Counted from the stretch's first letter, positions 26,255 to 36,553 are shown. The stretch is DNA of 64,000 bases from Rhizobium sp. CC-YZS058 (GCF_034720595.1 NZ_JAYESJ010000001.1:2320001-2384000), one strand, 5' to 3'. The notes: generated by a model not told the origin, from the letters alone. A program made the numbers and translations.

Positions 26255-27469
26255 ATGATCGAATTCAGCCGACTGCACCGCCGCCCTGCAGCGCTTCGCC
26301 TGTGGGCCGGTGCCGCCGCCCTCGCGCTTGCCTCGCCCGCCTTTGCGCTCGATGGCGAGGATGTGGCGACGAAGCTGAAGGCTGCCTATCACACCACCGG
26401 CGGCGAGATCGTCTACCAGGCGGCGGAAACCGATGGTGACACGGTGCTCCTGAAGGACGTGACCCTGAAGGCGCCAACCGGCAGCAAGCCCGAAAGCCTG
26501 CATGTGGGCGACGTGACGCTCTCCGGCGTTGAGGAGCGTGACGATGGCGGCTACCGGGTCGAGACCCTGTCGCTGCCCGATGTCGACATGAAGGACAAGG
26601 GAACGGCCTTCACCGTCGAGGGCATGGAAATCGGCGGTCTGCAGATCCCCGGCAATCCGAACGGAACGACGCTCGACGACCTGCTGCTTTATGAAACGGC
26701 CGGTACCGGTCCGATCGCGATCACCATCGACGGCAAGCCCTTCATGTCGATCGCCAAATCCGAGGCCACTCTCAGCCGGAAGGACGGCGACAAGGGCTTC
26801 GATTTCACCACCACGATCAGCGGGCTGTCCGCCGATCTCTCCGGCGCCAAGGATGCCAAGTCGAAGGACGCCATCGAGAAGCTCGGCCTTGAGACCATCA
26901 ACGGCACGGTGGCCATCGATGGAAGCTGGGAGCTCGAAAGCGGGCGCATGGCGATTTCCGACTACTCGATGGATTTCGACAAGATCGGCAAGCTGGCCTT
27001 CGCCTTCGACATGTCGGGCTACACCATGCCGGTGGTCCGCCAGATGCAGGATGCGGCCAAGGCGGCCGAAGCGAATCCGAACAAGGAAGAAGCAAACCAG
27101 GCGCTCGGCCTATCCATGCTCGGCCTGATGCAGCAGCTCAATTTCACCAGCGCGGAAATTCGCTTCGAGGACAAGAGCATCACCAAGCGGCTGCTTTCCT
27201 ATTTCGGCGCCGAGCAGGGCATGAGCGGCGAACAGTTCGGTCAGTCGATCAAGGGACTGGTGCCGATCATGATGGCGCAGCTGAACATGCCGGACCTTCA
27301 GAACCAGGTGACTGCTGCCGTCAACGCCTTCATCGACGACCCGAAGGCGCTGACCATCCGCGCCGAACCGGCCAAGCCGGTGCCGCTGCCGATGATCGTC
27401 GGCGCCGGCATGGGCGCGCCGGCGACGCTGCCGAGCGTGCTCGGCGTCACGGTCAAGGCCAACGACTGA
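26255..27469 (+). CDS. Exported protein of unknown function
   Basis: The 404-residue product has a Sec signal peptide (RRPAALRLWAGAAALALA, cleavage after AFA) and no transmembrane segment after it, so it is probably periplasmic. GGAGG lies nine bases upstream of ATG 26255. I recognise no named domain. The body alternates beta-rich repeats (GDVTLSGVEERDDGGYRVET, then VDMKDKGTAFTVEGMEIGGL) with a helical C-terminal third, reminiscent of lipid- or envelope-associated proteins, but this is only an impression. It is divergent from parC and ends at a bidirectional terminator. Confidence 0.8.
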   Translation: MIEFSRLHRRPAALRLWAGAAALALASPAFALDGEDVATKLKAAYHTTGGEIVYQAAETDGDTVLLKDVTLKAPTGSKPESLHVGDVTLSGVEERDDGGYRVETLSLPDVDMKDKGTAFTVEGMEIGGLQIPGNPNGTTLDDLLLYETAGTGPIAITIDGKPFMSIAKSEATLSRKDGDKGFDFTTTISGLSADLSGAKDAKSKDAIEKLGLETINGTVAIDGSWELESGRMAISDYSMDFDKIGKLAFAFDMSGYTMPVVRQMQDAAKAAEANPNKEEANQALGLSMLGLMQQLNFTSAEIRFEDKSITKRLLSYFGAEQGMSGEQFGQSIKGLVPIMMAQLNMPDLQNQVTAAVNAFIDDPKALTIRAEPAKPVPLPMIVGAGMGAPATLPSVLGVTVKAND

Positions 27470-27489
27470 TCAGCCCACCGTCGCAGTGA

Positions 27490-27526
27490 AAAACCCGCCG
27501 TCGCTTTCGCATCGGCGGGTTTTCTT
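27490..27526. terminator. Bidirectional terminator between the exported protein and SulP genes
   Basis: AAAACCCGCCG (27490-27500) and CGGCGGGTTTT (27513-27523) form a perfect 11-base-pair stem with A and T tracts on either side, so it can end both convergent transcripts. Confidence 0.9.
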
Positions 27527-27529
27527 GTC

Positions 27530-29008
27530 TTAATGCGCGGGCTGCAGCGCCTCGGCGCCCGGCTTGTCGTGCAAGGCGAAGCGGTCGAGCATGGCGGCGC
27601 TCTCGGCATTCAGGCCGACAACCGAGACCGGAATGCCGCGGCGGCGGAAGCGCAGCACCACCTTGTCGAGCGCGCCGACGGCGGTAATGTCCCAGAAATG
27701 CGCCTGCGTGACGTCGATGGTCATGGCGGAGACGGGGTCAGCGGTCTCGAAGGCGGCGATGAAGCTTTCGGCGGAGGCGAAGAACACCTGCCCCTCGACC
27801 CGGTAGAGCCGATGGTCGGCCTCATCGACCGGCGTCACACGGAAGAGCCGGGCCACCTTGCCGGCGAAGAACACGCCCGAAAGCAGGACGCCGACGATGA
27901 CGCCCTTGGCAAGATCGTGCGTCGCGACGACGGTCACCACCGTTGCCAGCATGACCACGGAGGACGACAGGGGGTTGCTGCGCAGCTGCAGGATGGAGCG
28001 CCAGGAGAAGGTGCCGATCGAGACCATGATCATCACGGCGACGAGGGCCGCCATGGGGATGATCCGGACCAGATCATCGAGCACGACGATCAGAAACAGG
28101 AGGAAGGCGCCGGCCACGAAGGTGGAAAGCCGACCCCGCCCGCCGGACGAGACATTGATGACCGACTGGCCGATCATGGCGCAGCCGCCCATGCCGCCGA
28201 TCAGCGCCGAGGCGATGTTGCTTGCCCCCTGCCCCACGCATTCCTGGCTCTTGTTGCTGCCGGTCTCGGTCATGTCGTCGACAATCTGCGCCGTCAGCAG
28301 GGATTCGAGCAGGCCGACGGCGGCAAGCGTCAGCGAATAGGGAAAGATGATCTTCAGCGTTTCGAAGGTGAGCGGCACATCCGGCAGGGTGAAGACCGGC
28401 AGGCTGGAGGGCAGCTCGCCGAGATCCCCGACCGTGCGCAGATCGAACCCGCCGAACACGGCGATCAGGGTCAGCACCGCGATCGAGACCAGGGGCGAGG
28501 GAATGGCCTTGGTGACGAACGGGAAGAGATAGATGATCGCCAGGCCGAGACCGATCATCAGATAGGTCAGGGGCGGCACGCCGATCAGCTCCGGCAGCTG
28601 CGCCATGAAGATCAGAATGGCGAGCGCATTGACGAAGCCGGTGATGACCGAGCGCGAGACGAAGCGCATCAGCCGGCCGAGCTTCAGGAAGCCGCCCGCA
28701 ATCTGCAGCAGCCCCATGAGGATGGTGGCGGCGAACAGATACTGTAGCCCGTGATCGCGCACGAGGCTGACCATGACGACGGCGGTGGCCGCCGTCGCGG
28801 CCGAGATCATGCCGGGCCGGCCGCCGAGAACGGCGGAGACGCAGGCAATGGCAAAGGAGGCGAAAAGGCCGACCTTGGGGTCGACACCGGCGATAACGGA
28901 AAAGCCGATCGCCTCGGGAATGAGCGCCAGCGCCACGACGATGCCGGACAGGCAATCGCCGCGCAGGTTGGAGAACCATTCCTGGCGGTAGGTAGACAAT
29001 GAGAACAT
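27530..29008 (-). CDS. SulP-family anion transporter with STAS domain
   Basis: This 492-residue protein has 10-12 membrane segments beginning [20 protein letters not shown] and the SulP signature region [21 protein letters not shown] short C-terminal STAS domain starts near residue 390 ([40 protein letters not shown]). SulP proteins carry sulfate, bicarbonate or other anions; the substrate cannot be read from sequence. ATG 29008 starts the first amphipathic segment; the frame is open to 29218, but that part is a structured leader. A promoter and hairpin upstream suggest RNA-level control. Confidence 0.9.
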   Translation of the reverse strand: MFSLSTYRQEWFSNLRGDCLSGIVVALALIPEAIGFSVIAGVDPKVGLFASFAIACVSAVLGGRPGMISAATAATAVVMVSLVRDHGLQYLFAATILMGLLQIAGGFLKLGRLMRFVSRSVITGFVNALAILIFMAQLPELIGVPPLTYLMIGLGLAIIYLFPFVTKAIPSPLVSIAVLTLIAVFGGFDLRTVGDLGELPSSLPVFTLPDVPLTFETLKIIFPYSLTLAAVGLLESLLTAQIVDDMTETGSNKSQECVGQGASNIASALIGGMGGCAMIGQSVINVSSGGRGRLSTFVAGAFLLFLIVVLDDLVRIIPMAALVAVMIMVSIGTFSWRSILQLRSNPLSSSVVMLATVVTVVATHDLAKGVIVGVLLSGVFFAGKVARLFRVTPVDEADHRLYRVEGQVFFASAESFIAAFETADPVSAMTIDVTQAHFWDITAVGALDKVVLRFRRRGIPVSVVGLNAESAAMLDRFALHDKPGAEALQPAH

Positions 29009-29143
29009 GAGAGACTGCTTCGCAAACAGGGATGCACCGCGGGGACGAGGTCCCAGGCGTTCGAGCGTGGCGGTGCTTTGCGTTGTCCGGCGGATCGGCG
29101 GCCGGAAGAGCCACCCGGGGATCGCACCCGGGTCCGTGGTGAT
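29009..29143 (-). promoter_or_regulatory. Structured 5' leader of the SulP gene, possible riboswitch
   Basis: From the predicted start near 29143 the leader is about 135 bases. Within it ACCCGGG (29113-29119) and CCCGGGT (29127-29133) form a 7-base-pair hairpin with a seven-base loop. More GC-rich complementary segments follow (CGGCCGCC / GGCGGC, around 29085-29105). A 'sul1' RNA motif is known upstream of sulfate-transporter genes in alphaproteobacteria; I could not match its consensus from memory, so the assignment is open. Confidence 0.4.
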
Positions 29144-29149
29144 GCGGCG

Positions 29150-29178
29150 TCTATAGCGAGCGGACGCCGCCTTGGCAA
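29150..29178 (-). promoter_or_regulatory. Promoter of the SulP gene
   Basis: On the minus strand TTGCCA (29178-29173) and TATAGA (29155-29150) are 17 bases apart. Initiation would fall near 29143, just before the hairpin-bearing leader. Confidence 0.6.
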
Positions 29179-29296
29179 CCAGCACCTTCGTCGAACCGAG
29201 CGATAGATGTCCTTGCAATAGTCCTCGTTTTACGACCGATTTTCGAAAGCCGGACCGTCACCCGAAAATGGAGTTGGCGCAAAGCGAAAGTAAAAT

Positions 29297-29325
29297 TTGA
29301 CATCCGACCCAAGATCGCCTAGATA
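29297..29325 (+). promoter_or_regulatory. Promoter of the cold-shock gene
   Basis: TTGACA (29297-29302) and TAGATA (29320-29325) are 17 bases apart. Initiation near 29332 would give a leader of about 138 bases, typical of cspA-type mRNAs that are controlled by folding of the 5' untranslated region. Confidence 0.65.
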
Positions 29326-29469
29326 TGGCTTATCGATATTTTCTTGCCGAGCTTTGGTTACCGCGCGATTGGCACCGCGTTTTGAGCGACCCTCCCTTTA
29401 AAGCATCGTATCCTCCTCTGCGGACCCTTCGGTCTGCGGTCAATTCTTCATGCTATGAAAGGGTTCATC

Positions 29470-29679
29470 ATGACCACTGGCACAGTTAAATGGTTCAACG
29501 CCACCAAGGGCTTCGGCTTCATCGAGCCGGACAATGGCGGCGCTGACGCCTTCGTTCACATCTCCGCCGTCGAACGCGCCGGGATGCGCGAAATCGTCGA
29601 AGGCCAGAAGATCGGCTATGACCTCGAGCGCGACGCCAAGTCGGGCAAGATGTCGGCCTGCAATCTTCAGTCGGCCTGA
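29470..29679 (+). CDS. Cold-shock protein (CspA family)
   Basis: A 69-residue single OB-fold protein carries both RNA-binding motifs: RNP1-like KGFGFIEP and RNP2-like DAFVHISAV. It acts as an RNA chaperone or transcription antiterminator. ATG 29470 follows AAAGGG at six bases; an upstream ATG at 29455 would add five residues and destroy that spacing. The gene has a long leader and its own terminator at 29748-29776. Confidence 0.95.
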   Translation: MTTGTVKWFNATKGFGFIEPDNGGADAFVHISAVERAGMREIVEGQKIGYDLERDAKSGKMSACNLQSA

Positions 29680-29747
29680 TCGATCCGGACTCCTGCTTTC
29701 CCTTGACCACGGATGTACTGGCACTGTTGAAGGCACGAGACCAAACG

Positions 29748-29776
29748 AGGTCAGGCAGATTGCCTGGCCTTTTTCA
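29748..29776 (+). terminator. Terminator after the cold-shock gene
   Basis: A 10-base-pair stem (29748-29757 with 29761-29770, one G-T pair, three-base loop) is followed by TTTTTCATTT. Confidence 0.85.
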
Positions 29777-29815
29777 TTTCCGCTCGCCCGCGAGCACCCG
29801 TTCAAGGCGATTGCC

Positions 29816-30040
29816 ATGACAAACACCACAGCCAAGTCCCTGCGCCAGGCAGAGGCCCTGTTCACCAAACCGGCTCCGCCGTCCACAGCTCGTGAGCGGG
29901 CGTTCGAGGAGCTGGACTCGATTGCGCTCGCGCGCGATGAAAAGACCGTGCGGCTGCGTGAAGCGCGGCTCGCCAAGGAAGTGCGGGATGCCGCCACGCC
30001 ACAGGCCAAGCCGCCCGCCAGACGGACCCGGAAGCCGTGA
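29816..30040 (+). CDS. Small basic protein of unknown function
   Basis: A 74-residue charged protein (MTNTTAKSLRQAEALF, then ERAFEELDSIALARDEKT) ends in a Lys/Arg/Pro tail (KPPARRTRKP). No domain is recognised. It resembles the short proteins often found near cold-shock genes in rhizobia. It precedes a second charged protein gene on the same strand by 33 bases. The frame extends upstream through the terminator, which is not believable as coding. Confidence 0.6.
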   Translation: MTNTTAKSLRQAEALFTKPAPPSTARERAFEELDSIALARDEKTVRLREARLAKEVRDAATPQAKPPARRTRKP

Positions 30041-30073
30041 TCTCTTCCACCACCCCCAACAGAGAGAGCCGAT

Positions 30074-30454
30074 TTGAAACAGTCGAAAAACAATGAACTC
30101 GCCGATCGTCGCAGCGCCGCCATGGGCGCCAAGGCCGCCCTTCTAGAAGCCTACAAGGCCGCGAAGGCCGCAGCCGAGCCCACGCGCGAAGCAAAACAGG
30201 CCGAGCGTGCCGCCATCGCCGAAGCTCGCGAAGCCCGCAAGGCGGAACGCGAACAGGCCAAGCGCGCAGAAGCCGAAGCGATCGCCGCCGAGAAAGCCGA
30301 ACGCGAGACCGCCATTGCCGAAGCGGCCAGGGCCGAGATCGAAGCCCGCGAAGCCGCCGACCGGAACCGTGTCGCCCGCGTCGTCGAAGACGAAGCCGCC
30401 CGCAAGGCCGAACGCGACCGCCGCTACGCCGCCCGCAAGGCGCGCCAGGCCTAA
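30074..30454 (+). CDS. Highly charged coiled-coil protein (DUF6481-like)
   Basis: This 126-residue protein is almost entirely Ala/Glu/Arg/Lys and predicted to be one long helix or coiled coil (AAKAAAEPTREAKQAERAAI, then EAREARKAEREQAKRAEAEA). The N-terminal NELADRRSAAMGAKAALLEA resembles DUF6481 proteins of rhizobia; that label is from memory. It starts at TTG 30074 behind a GAGAG box. No signal peptide or membrane segment is seen. The low-complexity composition makes homology-based inference unreliable. Confidence 0.7.
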   Translation: MKQSKNNELADRRSAAMGAKAALLEAYKAAKAAAEPTREAKQAERAAIAEAREARKAEREQAKRAEAEAIAAEKAERETAIAEAARAEIEAREAADRNRVARVVEDEAARKAERDRRYAARKARQA

Positions 30455-30748
30455 GCAGCGACAGCGGCCCCGCACTGCTCGAAACCACCGAAGCCAGCCC
30501 CCGCGACGCAAACCTGCGTCGCCCCATGCTGCCCAAACCGCCCGCTGCCCCGCCTCATCGAGGCCGATCGGGCATGCCTAAGCTCTGCATACCCAGACTT
30601 TCGGCCAAGATCACAAGCATCCGCGCCAGCCTTGGCGCAGGTCCGCGCTCAGGCCGCTGTTCGAACGCCTCGCGCGTGACCGTCATCGTCTCTTCATCGC
30701 CCTTGTCTGATACTCTATCGTGGAGCAAACCCGTTAGGAGACAAGACG
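30455..30748. other. Intergenic stretch before the phosphodiesterase-fold gene
   Basis: These 294 bases hold no confident gene. A 43-codon minus-strand frame (30555-30686) is possible but unsupported. AGGAG eight bases before ATG 30749 is the ribosome-binding site of the next gene. Confidence 0.5.
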
Positions 30749-31711
30749 ATGCGCCTGGTGATGCTTGCCCTTCTTCCCCTCTCCTTCCTGCTCGCCGCAC
30801 CCTGCCTGGCGGCCGGGCAGACGACGATGCTGACGGTGATGAGCTTCAACATCTATGGCGGCGGACAGAATGACGATACGCCGCTCAGCCAGACGGCGGA
30901 CGTCATCCGCAAGGTGGATCCCGATATCATTGGCATCCAAGAGACACGGCCGGAGGCGGAGGATTGCGATGCGAATGCCTGCCCGCCGGCCGGCAAGAGC
31001 GTGGCCGCCGCCCTGGCGAAGGAACTCGGATACCATTGTTACGACCAGACGAAGACCAATGCCGCCCTCTGGGCCAATGCCATTCTCAGCCGCTATCCGA
31101 TCCGCAAGGCGACCGCCAACGATCTCGGCGTCGAGATCGACGTGGCAGGGCGGAAGGTCTATGCCTTCTCGCTGCATCTGACGGACTTTCCCTACCAGCC
31201 CTATCAACTGCTCGACATTTCCTATGGCGATGCGCCGTTTTTGAAAACGGCGGATGAGGCGATTGCCGCAGCGCGCGCCGCGCGCGGCCCGGCGCTGGAC
31301 CTGCTCGAGAAAGATCTCTCCGAGGCCAAGGACGCGGCGGCCACCTTCGTCGTCGGCGATTTCAACGAACCCTCGCATCTCGACTGGACACCGGCAGCCG
31401 TCGCCGCCGGTCGTCAGCCGCTCGCCGTCGCCTGGCCGAGCTCCGAGCGGCTGGTCGCGCTCGGCTTCACGGATCTGTTTCGGGCCGCCTTTCCCGATCC
31501 GGTGGCAAAGCCCGGCCTGACCTGGACGCCGGTCAGCGAGGCCACCGACCCGCAGGACCATCACGACCGGATCGATTTCACCTATGGGCGCGGCAAGAGC
31601 CTACGCGTCATCGAGGCCGGCATCGTCGGCGAAGCAAAACCCGCCGCCGACATCGCCATCACCCCCTGGCCATCGGACCACCGGGCAACGATGGCGACGG
31701 TGAGCTTCTAG
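30749..31711 (+). CDS. Secreted endonuclease/exonuclease/phosphatase-family protein
   Basis: A signal peptide (RLVMLALLPLSFLLAAPCLA) precedes an EEP (DNase I-like) domain. Its markers in order are LTVMSFNIYGGG, DPDIIGIQETR with the metal-binding Glu, ATFVVGDFNEPSHLDW with Asp/Asn, and WPSDHRATMATV with the terminal catalytic Asp-His. Such proteins hydrolyse phosphodiesters of DNA, RNA, sphingomyelin or inositol phosphates; the substrate is not evident. The product has 320 residues, a normal size. A RIME-like repeat follows. Confidence 0.88.
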   Translation: MRLVMLALLPLSFLLAAPCLAAGQTTMLTVMSFNIYGGGQNDDTPLSQTADVIRKVDPDIIGIQETRPEAEDCDANACPPAGKSVAAALAKELGYHCYDQTKTNAALWANAILSRYPIRKATANDLGVEIDVAGRKVYAFSLHLTDFPYQPYQLLDISYGDAPFLKTADEAIAAARAARGPALDLLEKDLSEAKDAAATFVVGDFNEPSHLDWTPAAVAAGRQPLAVAWPSSERLVALGFTDLFRAAFPDPVAKPGLTWTPVSEATDPQDHHDRIDFTYGRGKSLRVIEAGIVGEAKPAADIAITPWPSDHRATMATVSF

Positions 31712-31737
31712 ACGTCATCTCCACCACCGCCAGAAAG

Positions 31738-31780
31738 TCCCCCTCTGCCTGCCGGCATCTCCCCCACAAGGGGGGAGAGC
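31738..31780. repeat. RIME-like palindromic repeat
   Basis: The element contains CTGCCTGCCGGCATC followed by a hairpin of TCTCCCCC (31758-31765) and its complement (31771-31778). The same sequence recurs in either orientation at 36554-36613, 36662-36720 and 36801-36860. The stretch to 31840 may be the rest of the element. Confidence 0.75.
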
Positions 31781-31840
31781 GCTGGAGCAGGCGCTTTCGC
31801 CTTCTTTAGCTAGGCTCAGCAGCGTGGCGAAGCGCTGGGG

Positions 31841-33631
31841 CTAGTCCTTCTTCGGCTGCGGCACGACGCGGAGCGAGAGTTCGCGCAGCTGGGTCGGGGT
31901 TGCTTCGCTGGGGGCGTTCATCAGCAGGTCCTGGGCCTGCTGGTTCATCGGGAAGAGCGAGATTTCGCGCAGGTTCTTGGCGCCGACGAGCAGCATGATC
32001 ACCCGGTCGATGCCGAAGGCACAGCCGCCATGCGGAGGCGCGCCGTACTGGAAGGCGCGATACATGCCGCCGAAGCGCTCTTCGACATCCTGCTTGGACA
32101 GGCCAACCAGCTCGAACGCCTTGACCATCAGCTCCGGCGACTGGTTTCGGATCGAGCCGGACGCGATCTCGAAACCGTTGCAGACAGCGTCGTACTGATA
32201 GGCCTTGATGGTCAGCGGATCCTGGCTTTCCAGGGCCTCCAGCCCGCCCTGCGGCATGGAGAAGGGATTGTGGGCGAAATCGAGCTTCTTCTCTTCCTCG
32301 CTCCATTCGTAGAAGGGGAAGTCGACGATCCAGCAGAGCTCGAAGCGGTCACGGTCGACGAGGTTCAGCTCTTCGCCGGCCCGCGTGCGCGCCTCGCCGG
32401 CGAACTTGTAGAACTTCGCCGGGTCGCCGGCGACGAAGAAGCACGCATCGCCGACGTCCAGTCCAAGCTGGGTGCGGATCGCCTCGGTGCGTTCCGGGCC
32501 GATGTTCTTGGCGAGCGGGCCCGAGCCCTCGATCGTCTCGCCTTCGGCGCGCCAGAAGATATAGCCGAGGCCCGGCTGGCCTGTCGACTGCGCCCAGGCA
32601 TTCATCCGGTCGCAGAAGGCGCGGGAGCCGCCGGTCTTGGCGGGGATCGCCCAGACTTCCACCTTCGGGTTCGATGCGATCATGTTCGCGAAGACCTTGA
32701 AGCCGGAGCCGGCGAAATGCTCGGTGACCGATTCCATCACGATCGGGTTGCGCAGGTCCGGCTTGTCGGAGCCATATTTGCGCAGTGCGACATCATAGGG
32801 GATCTTCGGCCAGTCCTTGGTGACCGGCTTGCCCTCGGCGAATTTTTCGAAGACCTCGGTGATGACCGGCGTCATCGTGTTCCAGATGTCTTCCTGGGTG
32901 ACGAAGCTCATCTCGACGTCGAGTTGGTAGAACTCGCCCGGCAGGCGGTCGGCGCGCGGGTCTTCGTCGCGGAAGCAGGGCGCAATCTGGAAATAGCGGT
33001 CGAAGCCCGCCACCATCAACAGCTGCTTGTACTGCTGCGGCGCCTGCGGCAGCGCAAAGAAGGTGCCGGGGTGGATGCGGCTCGGCACCAGAAAGTCGCG
33101 CGCGCCTTCGGGCGAGGATGCCGTCAGGATCGGCGTCGTGTATTCGGCAAAGCCGGCGGCATTCATGCGGGTGCGCATGTCGGAGATGATCTGCGTGCGC
33201 TTGACGATGTTGCGGTGCAGCGTCTCGCGGCGCAGATCCAGGAATCGGTAGCGCAGGCGCACATCTTCCGGATAGTCGGGCTCGCCGAACACCGGCAGCG
33301 GCAGTTCCTTGGCGGCGGAAAGCACCTCGATCTCGCGGGCGTAAAGCTCGATCTCGCCGGTCGGCATGGTCTTGTTGACCGTTTCGTCTGTGCGCGCCTT
33401 CACCGTGCCGTCGATGCGGATCACCCATTCGCCGCGCACGGTTTCGGCGATCTTGAAAGCCGGGCTGTCGGGGTCGGCCACCACCTGGGTCATGCCGTAA
33501 TGGTCGCGCAGGTCGATGAACAGCACGCCGCCATGGTCGCGCACGCGATGCACCCAGCCGGACAGGCGGACATCGGATCCGACGTCGGATTTGCGGAGAG
33601 CGGCGCAAGTGTGGCTGCGGTAAAGGTGCAT
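31841..33631 (-). CDS. aspS: Aspartyl-tRNA synthetase
   Basis: A class II aminoacyl-tRNA synthetase of 596 residues. The N-terminal OB-fold anticodon-binding domain begins [20 protein letters not shown] and contains [20 protein letters not shown]. Class II motif 2 is visible in [13 protein letters not shown] and motif 3 near the C-terminus in [14 protein letters not shown]. The bacterial GAD insertion domain lies between. Alphaproteobacterial enzymes are often non-discriminating (Asp/Asn), but the sequence alone does not settle this. ATG 33631 has AGGA upstream; the open frame beyond it is antisense to the oxidase gene. Confidence 0.97.
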   Translation of the reverse strand: MHLYRSHTCAALRKSDVGSDVRLSGWVHRVRDHGGVLFIDLRDHYGMTQVVADPDSPAFKIAETVRGEWVIRIDGTVKARTDETVNKTMPTGEIELYAREIEVLSAAKELPLPVFGEPDYPEDVRLRYRFLDLRRETLHRNIVKRTQIISDMRTRMNAAGFAEYTTPILTASSPEGARDFLVPSRIHPGTFFALPQAPQQYKQLLMVAGFDRYFQIAPCFRDEDPRADRLPGEFYQLDVEMSFVTQEDIWNTMTPVITEVFEKFAEGKPVTKDWPKIPYDVALRKYGSDKPDLRNPIVMESVTEHFAGSGFKVFANMIASNPKVEVWAIPAKTGGSRAFCDRMNAWAQSTGQPGLGYIFWRAEGETIEGSGPLAKNIGPERTEAIRTQLGLDVGDACFFVAGDPAKFYKFAGEARTRAGEELNLVDRDRFELCWIVDFPFYEWSEEEKKLDFAHNPFSMPQGGLEALESQDPLTIKAYQYDAVCNGFEIASGSIRNQSPELMVKAFELVGLSKQDVEERFGGMYRAFQYGAPPHGGCAFGIDRVIMLLVGAKNLREISLFPMNQQAQDLLMNAPSEATPTQLRELSLRVVPQPKKD

Positions 33632-33826
33632 CGGTCGATCCTGGAACTGTCTGTCAAAAAGCCGCGCGGGCTGGCGCCGTGGCAGGGCCGCGGCGAAATC
33701 GGGCGGACAAGCGCATGGCAGGGCGATTTTGTCAAGGCTGCGCCACGGAGCCGCAGGGCTCGCGGCACTATTGATGAATGCGCCGCTCAAGTTTAGAAGA
33801 TGGTGATCTTGCGCCGGAACCCATCG

Positions 33827-35233
33827 ATGACACCGTTTCTTTCCCGCCGTTCCCTGTTGAAGGGCTCTGCCGCCGCAGGCGCTGCTTTCGCGCTCGGCGC
33901 GGGCATTGCCGCGCGGACGGGAGAGGCCGCACCGGTCACGCTGCAGCCGCAGTTCACCGAGGGCAACCTGCAGCCGGGCGCGCTCACCCGCAAACTGATG
34001 ACCTACGGCCTCGGCGATGCGCCGGTTGCGCCCGGCGCGCCGCCGCCTGTGCTGCGCCTGCGCAAGGGCGAGCCCTTCGCCGCCCGCCTCCTCAACCAAC
34101 TGGACGAGCCGACCACCGTGCACTGGCACGGCCTGCGCGTGCCGAATGCGATGGACGGCGTGCCGGAGATGACCCAGCCTTATGTCTATCCGGGCGACAG
34201 TTTCGACTATGCCTTCACCCCGCCCGATGCCGGCACCTTCTGGTATCATCCCCATTGCAACACGCTGACGCAGATGGGGCACGGTCTGACCGGGGTGATC
34301 GTCGTCGAAGACCCCGCCGATCCCGTCTTCGATGCCGAGATCGTCATGAACCTGCGCGATTTCCGCATTGGGGCGGATGGCGGCTTTCTGCCGGCCTTCA
34401 AGCCGCGCGATGCCGCCCGCGGCGGCACCTACGGCACGGTGCGGACGACGAACTGGCAGACCGCGCCGGATCACCGCGCGCCCTCCGGCGGCCTCCTTCG
34501 CCTGCGCATCGCCGCCACCGATGTGACGCGCATCTACACGCTGACGCTTAACGGCGCCCCGGCGCTCATCCTCGCGCTCGACGGCAACCCCCTGCCCGCG
34601 CCCGTGCCGCTCGACCGGCTGGATCTCGGCCCCGGCCAGCGCGTGGAACTGGTGCTGCGCATGCCGCAAACCGAGGGCGCGCGCGTGACGCTCGACAATG
34701 TCCGCGGCTCCGCGCCCTTTACGGTTGCCGGCTTCATCGCCGAAGGCTCCTCCTTGAAGCGGGACCTGCGCGACGTGCCGGCGCTCGCACCCAATCCGAT
34801 CGCCAAAGCGGACCTCTCCTCGGCCGAACGCATCCCGCTCGATGTCTCGGCCACGGCCGAACATGGCGCGCGGGAATCGATCTGCGGCTCGCTCGGCTAT
34901 ACGTTCTGGGCCATCAACAAGGTCGCCTGGCCGGGCGACGTCTCGGACCCGGTCGCGCCGCTCGCCGATCTCAAGTTCGGCCGCAGCTACGTGCTGCAGC
35001 TCACCAACCGCACGCCGCATGCCCACCCCATGCATCTGCACGGGCTGACCTTCGAGGTTCTTTCGGCCAGCAAGCACGCCACCCTGCCGCCGCCCACCGA
35101 TACGATCCTGCTTCAGCCGGACGAGCAGGCCGAACTCGCCTTCGTTGCCGACAGCCTCGGCGACTGGATGTTCCACTGCCATATCATCGAGCATCAGAAG
35201 AGCGGCATGTCCGCCTACCTCCGCGTAAGCTGA
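33827..35233 (+). CDS. Multicopper oxidase, Tat-exported
   Basis: The 468-residue product begins with a twin-arginine signal ([20 protein letters not shown]). Copper ligands are in order His99-Trp-His101 (VHWHGL), His141 and His143 (WYHPH), the C-terminal HPMHLHGL, and His450-Cys451-His452 with His456 and Met461 ([12 protein letters not shown]). All four copper-centre motifs are present, so an active oxidase of the CueO/laccase/CopA type is likely, perhaps for copper tolerance. No Met-rich insert was seen. An in-frame ATG at 33800 would place nine residues before the Tat motif. It is divergent from aspS. Confidence 0.93.
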   Translation: MTPFLSRRSLLKGSAAAGAAFALGAGIAARTGEAAPVTLQPQFTEGNLQPGALTRKLMTYGLGDAPVAPGAPPPVLRLRKGEPFAARLLNQLDEPTTVHWHGLRVPNAMDGVPEMTQPYVYPGDSFDYAFTPPDAGTFWYHPHCNTLTQMGHGLTGVIVVEDPADPVFDAEIVMNLRDFRIGADGGFLPAFKPRDAARGGTYGTVRTTNWQTAPDHRAPSGGLLRLRIAATDVTRIYTLTLNGAPALILALDGNPLPAPVPLDRLDLGPGQRVELVLRMPQTEGARVTLDNVRGSAPFTVAGFIAEGSSLKRDLRDVPALAPNPIAKADLSSAERIPLDVSATAEHGARESICGSLGYTFWAINKVAWPGDVSDPVAPLADLKFGRSYVLQLTNRTPHAHPMHLHGLTFEVLSASKHATLPPPTDTILLQPDEQAELAFVADSLGDWMFHCHIIEHQKSGMSAYLRVS

Positions 35234-35346
35234 GGGTTGAGCATCCGTTTGCGGCGCCGACCGATCGTGGCAATTTCGTGTCAAAGGTTGACATCGCACC
35301 AACAAAGGGAAAGAGAGAACGAGAACCGGCAGACAGCAGGGATCCG

Positions 35347-36543
35347 ATGGAGATTATCGATACGACAGAGGCGCTTCAGGCCGCCTGCACCACGCTTGCC
35401 AAGGGTCCCTATCTCACCATCGACACCGAGTTCCTGCGTGAGACGACCTTTTGGCCGGAGCTCTGCCTGATTCAGATGGCAGGCCCCGAAAGCGCGGTGA
35501 TCATCGATCCGCTGGCCAAGGGCATCGATCTCGCGCCCTTCTTCGCGCTGATGGCCGATGCCAGCGTCGTCAAGGTCTTCCACGCCGCACGGCAGGATAT
35601 CGAGATCATCTTCCATCTCGGCGGGCTCATTCCGCATCCGATCTTCGACACCCAGGTCGCCGCCATGGTCTGCGGCTTCGGCGACAGCGTCTCCTATGAC
35701 CAGCTTGTCAGCCGCATCAAGGGCGAGCATATCGACAAGTCCTCGCGCTTCACCGACTGGAGCCGCCGGCCGCTTTCCGAGAAGCAGCTCGATTATGCGC
35801 TGGCCGACGTGACCCACCTGCGCGACGTCTACCAGCATCTCTCCGCCGAGCTCGAGCGCGAAGGCCGGTCCGGCTGGCTGAGCGAGGAAATGGCGGTGCT
35901 CGAGGCGCGCGAAACCTATGACATGCATCCGGACGACGCCTGGCAGCGGCTGAAGATGCGCGTGAAGAAGCCGGTGGAACTGGCTGTCCTGCAAAGGCTC
36001 GCCGCCTGGCGCGAACGCGAGGCCCGGTCTCGCAACGTGCCGCGCGGCCGCATCCTCAAGGATGATGCTCTCTATGAGATCGCCCAGCAGCAGCCGAAGG
36101 ATGCGGAAGCGCTCTCGCGCCTGCGCACGATCCCGAAGGGCTGGGAGCGCTCCTCCGCCGGCGCCGCCGTGATGGCCGCGGTAAACGAGGCGCTGGCCCT
36201 GCCCAAGGCCGAGATGCCGAAGATCCCGCGCGCGCCCCAGGCCCCGGAAGGCGCGGGGGCTGCCATGGAGCTGCTCAAGGTTCTCCTGAAGCTGATCGCC
36301 GAGAAACAGGGCGTCGCCGCCAAGATCATCGCCAATGGCGAGGATCTGGAGCGCATCGCCGCCGAAGGCGAAAAGGCCAATGTCGATGCCATGCATGGCT
36401 GGCGGCGCGAGCTGTTCGGCGAAACCGCCCTGCGCCTGATTCGCGGCGATGTGGCCCTGCGCTTCGTCGACCGCAAGGTCGAAGCCGTCGACCTCACCCC
36501 CCCATCGCCCTCCCCGGCCGAACCCACCATCACCGCCGCCTGA
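35347..36543 (+). CDS. rnd: Ribonuclease D
   Basis: RNase D trims tRNA 3' ends. The 398-residue protein has the DEDD exonuclease domain with Asp26 and Glu28 (TIDTEFLRE), Asp84 (AARQDIEI), and Tyr150 with Asp154 ([12 protein letters not shown]). The HRDC-like C-terminal domains follow ([20 protein letters not shown]). The frame is open upstream to 35278, but the ATG at 35347 starts the domain at its usual position. A repeat-rich intergenic region follows. Confidence 0.95.
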   Translation: MEIIDTTEALQAACTTLAKGPYLTIDTEFLRETTFWPELCLIQMAGPESAVIIDPLAKGIDLAPFFALMADASVVKVFHAARQDIEIIFHLGGLIPHPIFDTQVAAMVCGFGDSVSYDQLVSRIKGEHIDKSSRFTDWSRRPLSEKQLDYALADVTHLRDVYQHLSAELEREGRSGWLSEEMAVLEARETYDMHPDDAWQRLKMRVKKPVELAVLQRLAAWREREARSRNVPRGRILKDDALYEIAQQQPKDAEALSRLRTIPKGWERSSAGAAVMAAVNEALALPKAEMPKIPRAPQAPEGAGAAMELLKVLLKLIAEKQGVAAKIIANGEDLERIAAEGEKANVDAMHGWRRELFGETALRLIRGDVALRFVDRKVEAVDLTPPSPSPAEPTITAA

Positions 36544-36553
36544 TACGCGCAGC

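Noticed and set aside
30555..30686. Possible 43-residue minus-strand protein
   Set aside because: It has a weak GAAGAG box, short length and no recognisable feature; it overlaps only intergenic sequence but lacks positive support.
31841..35305. A very long minus-strand open frame of 1154 codons
   Set aside because: Only 31841-33631 is aspS. The rest is antisense to the multicopper oxidase gene, without domains or a credible start.
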